DNA from: JBBRZF01 sp038236965
GTDB lineage: Bacteria > Acidobacteriota > Terriglobia > Terriglobales > Acidobacteriaceae
Length of the DNA: 21,883 nt
Direction: 5' to 3'
NCBI GenBank assembly: GCA_038236965.1
Contig: JBBRZF010000040.1
Location: 1-21,883, forward strand
Positions 8,301 to 13,966 of the stretch are shown one piece after another (the stretch's first letter is position 1; every line of letters begins with the position of its first letter). A program made the position numbers and the translations under genes. The notes beneath the pieces are model-generated. The model had not been told where the DNA came from. It saw only the letters and a program-made list of their open reading frames with translations, and ran no database searches.

Positions 8301-8913
8301 GAATGAACTCAAAGGGAACGTCGGCAGCGGAGACGCCGGTTTGGATGTCGCCGGTGTCCTGACCTTCAACGAGGTAGGTGCTTTCTGCGTTGGACGCGCC
8401 ATTGATCTGGTAGCCATTGCCCATCAAAGGCTCTTGGCGAGCGCCGGGAGCCAGCGCGATGACCGACTGGAACGAACGGCCCTTAGGAATGCCGACGAGC
8501 TCGGAGGCGGTCACGGTCGTCTGGACCTTGGAGGTCGCGACGTCGACGAGAGGAGCAGCGCCAGTAACTTCGACGACGGTCTCGCTGGCGCCGACTTCCA
8601 TGTTGAGATCGATAGTAGGCAGCTTGCCCACTTCGAGGTTGATGCCAGCGCGCTTCATGCTCTTAAAGCCAGCAGCGGTAACCGACAAGGTGTAGTTGCC
8701 GGGGGGCAGGTTAGCAAAACGATAGTAGCCGGACTGATCGGTTTCGACTTTTTTTGCACCGATCAAAGATCCGCCTGTGATTTCAACAGTCGCCTTGGAG
8801 ACCACAGCGCCGGAAGGATCCTTTACGGTTCCTTGCATGCCGCCGGTGGTTTCCTGGGCGAAAGCTGCCGTAACCAGCAGGATCGCTACCAAAATCCAGA
8901 TAAATTTTTTCAT
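5335..8913 (-). CDS. TonB-dependent receptor, Oar-like with carboxypeptidase-regulatory-like N-terminal domain
   Basis: The 1192-residue outer-membrane protein starts with a clear signal peptide, MKKFIWILVAILLVTAAFAQ, cleaved after Ala-Phe-Ala. Residues about 24-105 form a carboxypeptidase-D-regulatory-like beta domain (GTVKDPSGAVVSKATV, then GYYRFANLPPGNYTLSV). The plug follows at about 115-235, with YLVEGQDTG and GGVVNVIQKRGSN typical of Oar-type receptors. The remainder is the beta barrel, ending in the aromatic signature VRFNF, which fits recognition by the Bam machinery. Such proteins are strongly expanded in Acidobacteriota and are thought to import or bind large organic ligands; the ligand here is unknown. 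No SusD-like lipoprotein, TonB or ExbBD gene is nearby. ATG 8913 is supported by GGAGG seven bases upstream and by the signal peptide; the longer in-frame start at 9075 lacks this support. Confidence 0.95.
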   Translation of the reverse strand: MKKFIWILVAILLVTAAFAQETTGGMQGTVKDPSGAVVSKATVEITGGSLIGAKKVETDQSGYYRFANLPPGNYTLSVTAAGFKSMKRAGINLEVGKLPTIDLNMEVGASETVVEVTGAAPLVDVATSKVQTTVTASELVGIPKGRSFQSVIALAPGARQEPLMGNGYQINGASNAESTYLVEGQDTGDIQTGVSAADVPFEFIQEVQIKSSGFEAEYGGALGGVVNVIQKRGSNAWHGSVFTQYRGDMFDAQGTNLVSGQRYLRLTPKTSVSYCNSEDLCGAGVPLRLDRPNEYIVPKKDSYRTVNPGFEAGGYLKKDRLWLFTSFAPQFAHVGRTVNWNYPGLKVASTGQVLKAPIMYPRTFNNDTNTYFSLTRADFLVSQKIRIYGAWQNAYETNKGNSFPNADNAYLNPTSGAFANTTATQDPDNFNYGLGYKAPNVIYNTGADITLTPSLIATTRYGYFYNDFQNRGLAQGIRYRWLDPTYGYSSYSTTGVTALAPGATAYTYRLGTDLATAYQQNPGFSSMGINQNTFFDKYWRKSFNQDLAYYKKGFIGTHNLKGGYALNRLKNDVNTQYNSSDVYLGYGKFYTTGLGNANTPNCHAINTYNNANFGTAFTNDGGCGGLYGTYNLRDLQTIGQVASNNQAFYVQDAWTVGKGVTLNLGVRIDKESLPNYANALPGFKGIEFGYDQKVAPRLGGSWDVLQNGKLKLYGSFGYFFDIMKYELPRGSFGGDFWHDCIFALDNPDYTKIVPNRVPQIGKQVYCPVSGGPAAGITSPAVKPDGTLYPARVGDGFIANVDFRAPSNNPNDYRVDPNLKPMKQHEMTLGADWALNTNIGLETRYTRKRLDRTIEDAGYLDAGLNENFYIINPGEGLHAATNGLFAGNATDCAGTCGPQPKAVRNYDALEVRLTRKASARWMGVVSYTYSKLWGNYAGLTNSDTWDGGSAVAGGGGRLSPNVGRAFDEPFMQYDAHGKQTFGRLGTDRPHSLKAYGFYRLKWLGMETLIGATQSAFSGTPLSSELNASQAPAPMFVEGRGKWINIHRDPATGNLVVDGITERRTPTYTQTDLNFVHELKLSKNNEALRMGFEANVSNLFNQRTAVNASTQILIDGDILDPQYRVPATSASSQDYPSLTNFGYNWLAVANSNTCPGANCTNPGNLGGAVFNGAYGLPNLFQTGRSMRFKVRFNF

Positions 8914-8920
8914 TCCAAAT

Positions 8921-8925
8921 CCTCC
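8921..8925 (-). promoter_or_regulatory. Ribosome-binding site of the TonB-dependent receptor
   Basis: GGAGG on the minus strand, seven bases before ATG 8913. It fixes the start at the signal peptide. Confidence 0.85.
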
Positions 8926-8995
8926 TAAGGATTCGTGTGTCGGGAAACGGAGTAGAGGAAGACTCTTGAGATCGCCAATCTTTCGGGTCGTGCTC

Positions 8996-9023
8996 AAGAT
9001 ATCTGCCTCCTGAAAACGGTCAA
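8996..9023 (-). promoter_or_regulatory. Candidate sigma-70-type promoter of the TonB-dependent receptor
   Basis: On the minus strand, TTGACC (9023-9018) and TATCTT (9001-8996) are separated by 16 bases. This gives a leader of roughly 75 bases before ATG 8913. Each hexamer has one or two mismatches to consensus. Confidence 0.5.
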
Positions 9024-9135
9024 CTTGTACACGTACAGAGAAACGGTGAGCTTCTAAAAGCAACTCCCCTGCCAAATTCAGCAGCTTTCAACTCGCTTAG
9101 AATCAACAGTTCCGGTTTTGCACAGGACGGATTTT

Positions 9136-9149
9136 TCCCGAATTCGGGA
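9136..9149. repeat. Perfect 14-base palindrome
   Basis: TCCCGAATTCGGGA reads the same on both strands and lies about 113 bases upstream of the receptor's predicted -35 box. It has no loop, so it is more like a protein-binding site than a hairpin. Confidence 0.4.
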
Positions 9150-9270
9150 TGTGAGTTCCTGTAGCTATGAAATTCAGTAGATTGTGGTGCAGGTTGGTTA
9201 CCACTTTAGTTCTAATAGGTTAGCGGATTAAGGTAGGCAATCCAGAAGCCTTTGGCTTGACAATCTTTGG

Positions 9271-9304
9271 CCCAAAAGAATCGGGACGCACCGAGTGCGT
9301 CCCG
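9271..9304 (-). terminator. Rho-independent terminator of the glutamate dehydrogenase gene
   Basis: A perfect 10-bp stem (9282-9291 with 9295-9304) closed by a 3-base loop. On the minus strand it is followed by ATTCTTTTGGG. It begins 21 bases after the dehydrogenase stop codon. Confidence 0.88.
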
Positions 9305-9325
9305 AGACGTCCGTTCATCCGATGA

Positions 9326-10615
9326 TCAGGCGTAGATGCCGCGCGTCTTCAACGTGCAGGCTACGCGATCAATCGCCAGAGCGTAAGCTCCGATGCGGTT
9401 GTTGACCTTCAACTTCTGAGCCGTAGCGACTACGTCGGCAAAGGCGGCGCGCATCACGTCGTCGTGACGCTCGTTGACCTCTGATTCCTTCCAGAAGTAG
9501 CCCTGGCGATCCTGCACCCACTCGAAGTAGGAGACGGTAACGCCGCCGGCGTTCGCGAGAATGTCGGGGAACACCTGCACGCCGTTGCTGTAAAGAATGC
9601 TGTCGGCGGCGGCCGTGGTGGGACCATTCGCGCCTTCGACGATGATGCCGGCCTTGATTTGCTTGGCGTTCTTGGTAGTGATGACGTTTTCCCTGGCGGC
9701 CGGAATCAGCACATCGCAATCGCTGACGAGAAGCTCTTCCGTCTCGGCACGATCCGCACCGGCAAATCCGTGGATGGAATGCGTCTTGGCGAAGTGCTTC
9801 CAGAGGGCGTTCACGTCGATGCCGTTCGCGTTGTGGAGTCCGCCGTTCCATTCGCCGATGCCGATGATCTTGTATCCGGCGTTGTGCATGAGGTGCGCGG
9901 CGTTAGAGCCGACGTTGCCGAAGCCCTGCACGATGACGCGCGTGTCCCTGGGCGATTTGCCGATCAGTTTCAAGGCTTCGTTGGTGGTGATCATCACGCC
10001 GCGTCCGGTGGCTTCGCGACGTCCGAGCGAACCGCCGATGCTGATCGGCTTGCCGGTGACGACGGCGTTCACGGTCTGGCGCTTGTGCATGGAATAGGTG
10101 TCCATGATCCAGGCCATCGTCTGCTCGTTGGTATTCATGTCAGGAGCAGGAACGTCTTTTTCCGGTCCAATGATGTCGATGATGCTGGCCGTATAGCGGC
10201 GGGTAAGACGTTCGAGTTCGCGGATGGAAAGCAAGTTCGGATCGACGATGACGCCGCCTTTGGCGCCGCCGAAGGGGATGTTGACGACCGCGCACTTCCA
10301 GGTCATCCAGGTCGCGAGCGCGCGCACTTCATCGACAGAAACGTCGGCGGCAAAGCGGATGCCGCCCTTGCCGGGACCACGCACCGTGGAGTGCTGTATG
10401 CGATATCCGGTGTACACCTCGGTGGTGCCGTCATCCATCTGCACGGGGATGCTGACGGTGAGTTCACGCTCACAAGTGCGCAGTATCTTGGCAAGACTTT
10501 TCTCAAGTTGCAGGGCCTCGACGGCGGCATCGAAACGAGCGGCTTGCGACTCCCACGGATTACCCTCTTTTTCAGACAACGAACCTGTAGCTGGTGTTTC
10601 GACAAACGTATTCAT
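9326..10615 (-). CDS. gdhA: Glutamate dehydrogenase (catalytically complete)
   Basis: This 429-residue enzyme interconverts glutamate with 2-oxoglutarate plus ammonia in the cytoplasm, linking carbon and nitrogen metabolism. All four active-site residues of the family are present with the expected spacing: K83 (GPGKGGIRF), K107 (MTWKCAV), K119 (FGGAKGG, catalytic) and D159 (PAPDMNT). The Rossmann dinucleotide fold begins at VQGFGNVGS (230-237). The acidic residue after strand 2 (GIGEWNGG) favours NAD+ over NADP+, but this is an inference. Length is normal for the hexameric bacterial/archaeal class. ATG 10615 has GGAG five bases upstream; the longer start at 10711 would add residues lacking homology and cover the operator. 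The gene is a single unit with its own terminator and a CRP/FNR-like palindrome upstream. A degenerate paralogue lies about 2 kb away. Confidence 0.95.
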   Translation of the reverse strand: MNTFVETPATGSLSEKEGNPWESQAARFDAAVEALQLEKSLAKILRTCERELTVSIPVQMDDGTTEVYTGYRIQHSTVRGPGKGGIRFAADVSVDEVRALATWMTWKCAVVNIPFGGAKGGVIVDPNLLSIRELERLTRRYTASIIDIIGPEKDVPAPDMNTNEQTMAWIMDTYSMHKRQTVNAVVTGKPISIGGSLGRREATGRGVMITTNEALKLIGKSPRDTRVIVQGFGNVGSNAAHLMHNAGYKIIGIGEWNGGLHNANGIDVNALWKHFAKTHSIHGFAGADRAETEELLVSDCDVLIPAARENVITTKNAKQIKAGIIVEGANGPTTAAADSILYSNGVQVFPDILANAGGVTVSYFEWVQDRQGYFWKESEVNERHDDVMRAAFADVVATAQKLKVNNRIGAYALAIDRVACTLKTRGIYA

Positions 10616-10620
10616 GCTTT

Positions 10621-10624
10621 CTCC
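10621..10624 (-). promoter_or_regulatory. Ribosome-binding site of the glutamate dehydrogenase
   Basis: GGAG five bases before ATG 10615 on the minus strand, with A extending it to GGAGA. It supports the shorter start over 10711. Confidence 0.65.
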
Positions 10625-10669
10625 AACATCCTTATGATTGCGAACGAGTGCCCAGGAAGGGCTGTACCC

Positions 10670-10712
10670 ATTGCATATTCGTTCAACCAGAACAGCCGTG
10701 ACGACTGTCACG
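10670..10712 (-). promoter_or_regulatory. CRP/FNR-type palindrome and -10 candidate upstream of gdhA
   Basis: CGTGAC-GACT-GTCACG occupies 10697-10712, a perfect inverted repeat. Written as CGTGA-N6-TCACG it matches the CRP-family layout TGTGA-N6-TCACA. On the minus strand a TGCAAT -10-like hexamer lies at 10675-10670, which would place the palindrome centre (10704.5) near -41.5, the class II activator position. A TTGTGACAGG half-site lies next to it at 10718-10727. No good -35 box is present, as expected for an activated promoter. The palindrome is directly visible; regulation is inferred. Confidence 0.55.
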
Positions 10713-10760
10713 AACCATTGTGACAGGTAACAGGAGCAACGTCCAAGGCTGTCTGGAAAC

Positions 10761-11036
10761 TCAGTGTTTACCGGGGGTAGAGGACACAGAAGCGGTTGTG
10801 CGGGAGTTTGCGGATTCGGGCTCGGTCGTGAAATTGGAGGTTACAAAGGTATCGGCGGCGAGCATGTCGCGAGGCTGCATGGCACCGTAGGTGACCTCGT
10901 CGATGTAATTCTGAAGGATGCGATTGAACTCCCGGTTGTGCAAGCGGGAAACCAGTTCGGCACGCTCGATGTGTCCATCGCCACAGAGCGGACACTTTAC
11001 GGTGTCAGACGTGGCGGGGCGATTGTTCCTGAACAA
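10761..11036 (-). CDS. Small CPLCG-motif protein of unknown function
   Basis: A 91-residue hypothetical protein starting at TTG 11036. It has one zinc-knuckle-like motif, CPLCGDGHIERAEL (about residues 15-28), then a charged helical segment (VSRLHNREFNRILQNYIDEV), then a Thr/Ser-rich, probably disordered tail. Only one CxxC pair is present, so metal binding would need dimerisation or other ligands. I do not recognise a family. The start is decided by GGAGGA five bases before TTG 11036. The in-frame ATG at 11066 overlaps a good -10 hexamer and has no ribosome-binding site. It lies between gdhA (same strand, downstream) and an Nramp-family gene (opposite strand), and shares an operator type with gdhA. 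An antisense frame of similar length exists but has no motif. Fairly likely to be real. Confidence 0.6.
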   Translation of the reverse strand: MFRNNRPATSDTVKCPLCGDGHIERAELVSRLHNREFNRILQNYIDEVTYGAMQPRDMLAADTFVTSNFTTEPESANSRTTASVSSTPGKH

Positions 11037-11041
11037 AAGAC

Positions 11042-11047
11042 TCCTCC
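11042..11047 (-). promoter_or_regulatory. Ribosome-binding site setting TTG 11036
   Basis: GGAGGA on the minus strand, five bases before TTG 11036. It argues against ATG 11066 as the start of the small CPLCG gene. Confidence 0.6.
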
Positions 11048-11064
11048 AGCTAGGTACGAGGGCC

Positions 11065-11108
11065 ATTAGAATCCAGAACTCTGTTCGCGGGCCGTGACAG
11101 AGGTCACG
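11065..11108 (-). promoter_or_regulatory. Second CRP/FNR-type palindrome with -10 box, upstream of the small CPLCG gene
   Basis: CGTGAC-AGAG-GTCACG (11093-11108) repeats exactly the arms of the site upstream of gdhA. On the minus strand TCTAAT (11070-11065, five of six matches to TATAAT) lies about 30 bases from the palindrome centre. This predicts transcription start near 11058 and places the site at about -41.5. The leader would be about 22 bases with GGAGGA and TTG 11036. The site is also upstream of the divergent Nramp gene, but I see no matching -10 box in that direction. Confidence 0.58.
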
Positions 11109-11261
11109 ATGAGGAGTGAGAAAAGCGGTTGAAGTTCCCGTTGCCGGTCAAAAGCCTCCGATTCCTTGCTTTCGAGTTCGCCCTTTCCCGGAAGCCAACC
11201 TGAGCCGCTGAATTTCCCATCGAACCCACAGTTCTCAACTGCGGGTCTAAAACGGGGAACA

Positions 11262-12587
11262 GTGTTGAGACTTTTTAGAAATCTGCCATTTTTCACATCA
11301 TTCGGCAATAGACCGCGGCTCGGCTCGCCTGACGACAGGGGCAAAGGGAAGATACTCAACTTTCCTGAGCCCGACGACAATTCGGAAGAAACGCCGCACA
11401 GGCCGATGGGACTGGTACGCAGAATCGTGCCGGGAATCATCGCCGGCGCCGCCGACCTTGATCCGGCCGCGGTACTGACCGCCACGGTAGCGGGCGCCAC
11501 CTTCGGACTCTCGGTTGGCTGGGTGGTCTTGCTGTGCATCCCCATCCTCATCTCGGTCTTCGGCGTTGCCGCCCGCATCGGACACGAAACGCGTCTCGGA
11601 CTGATCAAGCTGGTACGCGAACATTTCGGCGTGCGTGTCGCCATAGGCCTGGCGGGACTGATCGTCGTCGTGAACGTGCTGATGATCGTTGCCGACATCA
11701 TGGCGGTGAGCGAAGGATTCAGCATCGTGCTCCGCCAGCCGAGGAGTTTTTTCCCGGCCCTGGTGGCCTTCATCGTCTGGTACATCCTCACCCTTGCGGG
11801 CTACCACAGGGTGAACCGCACGCTCTCGTTGCTGGCGCTCTTCCTGTTGGCCTACGTGGGCGCGGCCTACCTCTCCAGTGATTCCATCAAGCATGTTGCC
11901 ACCGGCATCCTGCTGCCCAAACTCATGCCCGGCACGGGATACGTGATAGGCATCATCGCTGTTTTCGGTTCCCTGCTCACGCCCGACGTGATCGTCTGGC
12001 AGACGGGTACGAAGCGCGAAAAAGGAGCGGCATTCCACGATATCGAGTCGGCCTTCGGATGCGTGGTGGCCGCCGTCGTCTCGCTCTCGGTGATCATTGC
12101 GGCCTCGTCGATGCGTATCGCCGACCCTTCGTCGATGACGACCGTGCAGGCGGCGCAGGCACTCTCCGCTCTCGGACAACTTGGCCCTATCCTGTTCGCC
12201 CTGGGAATCATCGGCTCAGGAATGGTGGCCTTGCCCATCCTGGTGGCGTCCTTGTGTTTTAGCATCTCGGAAGCCGCGGGATGGCACTACGGATTGAGCG
12301 AAAAACCCTGGGACGCGAAGGGCTTCTACGTCCTTATCTGCTCGGTGCTGTTCATCGCCGTGGTCGTCAACTTCGTGGGCATCAACACGGTGAAGACGCT
12401 CTACTGGTCGCAGCTCATGGCGGGCATCATCATCGTTCCCATCCTGTTCTTCATCCTCTGGATATCGAATGACCGGCGCATCATGCGGACCACCAACACG
12501 CGCTGGCAGAATTTCTGGCTCGGCGGCGCCGTGGGCGGCATGATCATCGCGAACGCGATTTTCCTGTGGTCGGAGATCTCTAAGTAA
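11262..12587 (+). CDS. Divergent Nramp-family divalent metal transporter
   Basis: The inner-membrane protein (441 residues from GTG 11262) has about 11 hydrophobic segments and the Nramp/SLC11 arrangement. The TM1 metal site reads AGAADLDPAAVLTATVAG, where classical Mn/Fe transporters have DPGN: the Asp-Pro is kept but the Asn is Ala. The TM6 site reads GSLLTPDVIVWQTG instead of a MPH motif, so the metal-binding Met and the His are both replaced. Such changes occur in Nramp-related clades that do not follow classical Mn2+/Fe2+ selectivity, including proteins reported to carry Mg2+; the ion here is unknown. A hydrophilic N-terminal stretch precedes TM1. The start is uncertain: GTG 11262 or TTG 11265 follow GGGGAA, while TTG 11166 and ATG 11406 share the frame. 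It converges with the dead dehydrogenase gene across 46 bases with no visible terminator. Confidence 0.85.
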   Translation: MLRLFRNLPFFTSFGNRPRLGSPDDRGKGKILNFPEPDDNSEETPHRPMGLVRRIVPGIIAGAADLDPAAVLTATVAGATFGLSVGWVVLLCIPILISVFGVAARIGHETRLGLIKLVREHFGVRVAIGLAGLIVVVNVLMIVADIMAVSEGFSIVLRQPRSFFPALVAFIVWYILTLAGYHRVNRTLSLLALFLLAYVGAAYLSSDSIKHVATGILLPKLMPGTGYVIGIIAVFGSLLTPDVIVWQTGTKREKGAAFHDIESAFGCVVAAVVSLSVIIAASSMRIADPSSMTTVQAAQALSALGQLGPILFALGIIGSGMVALPILVASLCFSISEAAGWHYGLSEKPWDAKGFYVLICSVLFIAVVVNFVGINTVKTLYWSQLMAGIIIVPILFFILWISNDRRIMRTTNTRWQNFWLGGAVGGMIIANAIFLWSEISK

Positions 12588-12633
12588 AGCCCCAGGTTCG
12601 CGTCGATCAACAACACCATCGCAGATTCAATGA

Positions 12634-13887
12634 TCAAATGCCTTGCAGGCGAAGCTGCCGGGATATGCGCGAAAGCGCAAGCAGTGGCGCGGCTTCTGCA
12701 AGCGGTATCCCGCGCTCGTCTGCGCATTTCTGCAGGGCCTTGAGCACCTGCAACGCTGCGAGTTTCAGCTCTGTCTGGCAACGTCGAGACGTTGCCAGAG
12801 GGTTTGCATCCTGTTGCTGGACGACAGCGGCAAGACGCAGCCCGGAGATAAAAAGATACGGAAGAACGCTGGGGACGCCAGTCTCCGCGCATGGAACGAA
12901 GGCCCCGCGCTCCACCATGTCGGGTGCGCATTCCACGACGAGCGTTGCCCGAACACTTCGGCCATTGCCAGCATTGAGATGGCGCGCGCCTGCGGCAAGG
13001 ATGAGCACGTCGCACTCACACGCAAGAAGTTCGGCCTTCGAGATCGCGTCGGCATCGCGATAACCCAGGATGAACTCTTCGCGCTGCAGATGACGCTCGA
13101 TAGCTCCCATATCCAGCCCCGCCGTATCGGTGACGCCGCCAGAGACGTCGGACACTGCCACCAGCGTTGCGCCTTTTCGAACCAGTTCGCGCGCAACCGC
13201 GCGTCCGAACTCCCCCATTCCCTGGACGGCGAAGCGCAGCGACGGAGTTCGACCTCCTTCGCGAGCGGAAGCCGATTGCAAATTCCATTTGCGAATCGTG
13301 TGCGCCAGCGCAATGGCTGCCGCCTCCGAGCAATCCGAGGCGGAGATGTGGCGCGATGCATTCGCGCTGGCGAGCCAGGCAAGAACGTAGTCGTTGACCC
13401 CCTCGCCGGCGAGAACGACGTTGCCAGTCTCGGCGTCTGCGATTTCGCGATCTGAGGAATAAATTTTTGCGAAGCCATCCACCAGAGAGTGAAGTTCGTG
13501 CTCGCTGAGTTCGTCGGTATCAGCGATGAGCGTCGTGGCAGAGCCGGAGATGTCGATGGCAAAAAGCGCTGCAGCCAGTGTCGTACGCATGGCGGCCGTG
13601 CGGGTACTATTCAATCCTCCGCCGGCGGAGATACGCAACTCACAGGCGCTACGCGGATAGACGCTGGTGTATGCGACATGAATAGCGCGTTTGATATGCG
13701 CCGATCCGTCATCGCATTGCAGCAGTAGATTGGAATGGAGTTCACTCTCACACTGGCGTAGACGCTCGACGATCCACGGTTCCAGGTCCAGTGTATGCGC
13801 CGCCTGTTCCAGATCGAGGGCGGCTTCCATCCACGCGTCGTAAGACGTTTCGCGATCGAGTGACGGAATGAGGTCCTGTGTATTCAT
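12634..13887 (-). CDS. Catalytically dead glutamate dehydrogenase paralogue, possible regulatory subunit
   Basis: The 417-residue protein aligns along its length with the active dehydrogenase at 9326-10615. Anchors are LQCDDGSAH with VQMDDGTTE, VQGMGEFGRAVA with VQGFGNVGSNAA, VSDVSGGVTDTAGLDM with IGEWNGGLHNANGIDV, and ACECDVLILAAG with VSDCDVLIPAAR. The Rossmann GxGxxG is kept. Every catalytic position is lost: K83, K107 and K119 align without gaps to A81, A105 and A117, and catalytic D159 falls on G161 after a four-residue insertion. It cannot be a dehydrogenase, yet the frame is intact with no stop or frameshift, which argues for selection. In Thermus thermophilus an inactive paralogue regulates the catalytic subunit in a hetero-oligomer; the same is inferred here. 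ATG 13887 follows AGGAG by seven bases. The gene lies downstream of the NrfD gene, past a hairpin. Confidence 0.85.
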   Translation of the reverse strand: MNTQDLIPSLDRETSYDAWMEAALDLEQAAHTLDLEPWIVERLRQCESELHSNLLLQCDDGSAHIKRAIHVAYTSVYPRSACELRISAGGGLNSTRTAAMRTTLAAALFAIDISGSATTLIADTDELSEHELHSLVDGFAKIYSSDREIADAETGNVVLAGEGVNDYVLAWLASANASRHISASDCSEAAAIALAHTIRKWNLQSASAREGGRTPSLRFAVQGMGEFGRAVARELVRKGATLVAVSDVSGGVTDTAGLDMGAIERHLQREEFILGYRDADAISKAELLACECDVLILAAGARHLNAGNGRSVRATLVVECAPDMVERGAFVPCAETGVPSVLPYLFISGLRLAAVVQQQDANPLATSRRCQTELKLAALQVLKALQKCADERGIPLAEAAPLLALSRISRQLRLQGI

Positions 13888-13894
13888 GGTCGCA

Positions 13895-13899
13895 CTCCT
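13895..13899 (-). promoter_or_regulatory. Ribosome-binding site of the dehydrogenase paralogue
   Basis: AGGAG seven bases before ATG 13887 on the minus strand. It rules out the longer in-frame start at 13941, which would lie upstream of the hairpin. Confidence 0.75.
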
Positions 13900-13900
13900 G

Positions 13901-13931
13901 AAAATTGGGACTCCGCACCAGGCGGAGTCCC
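13901..13931 (-). terminator. Terminator or attenuator hairpin between the NrfD gene and the dehydrogenase paralogue
   Basis: A perfect 10-bp stem (13907-13916 with 13922-13931, GGGACTCCGC arms) with a 5-base loop. On the minus strand it is followed by AATTTT, a short T-tract. It lies 35 bases after the NrfD stop and 20 bases before the next ATG, overlapping the next gene's leader, so partial read-through is possible. Confidence 0.7.
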
Positions 13932-13966
13932 ACCCATACAAGGAGGTTTACGGGGCCCAACTACAT

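Larger units (their letters stand above)
8914..9281. other. Intergenic region upstream of the TonB-dependent receptor
   Basis: About 370 bases without a gene. The left end holds the receptor's ribosome-binding site and promoter candidate. TGTAC-AC-GTACA (9026-9037) lies directly upstream of the -35 box. A perfect 14-base palindrome is at 9136-9149. From 9150 to 9273 I see no gene, and no structure beyond a loose GTGGT...ACCAC pairing near 9184-9203. Confidence 0.5.

Noticed and set aside
10638..10655. A sigma-54-like GG-N10-GC element upstream of gdhA on the minus strand
   Set aside because: Only the GG/GC core and a few other positions match; the CRP-like site with a -10 hexamer explains the region better.
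11298..12179. A 293-codon minus-strand open frame over the Nramp gene
   Set aside because: The composition is typical of a shadow frame (His, Asp and Arg rich, no hydrophobic core), while the plus strand encodes a clear membrane transporter.
12588..12633. A possible terminator between the convergent Nramp and dehydrogenase-paralogue genes
   Set aside because: No stem longer than a few bases and no T-tract could be found.
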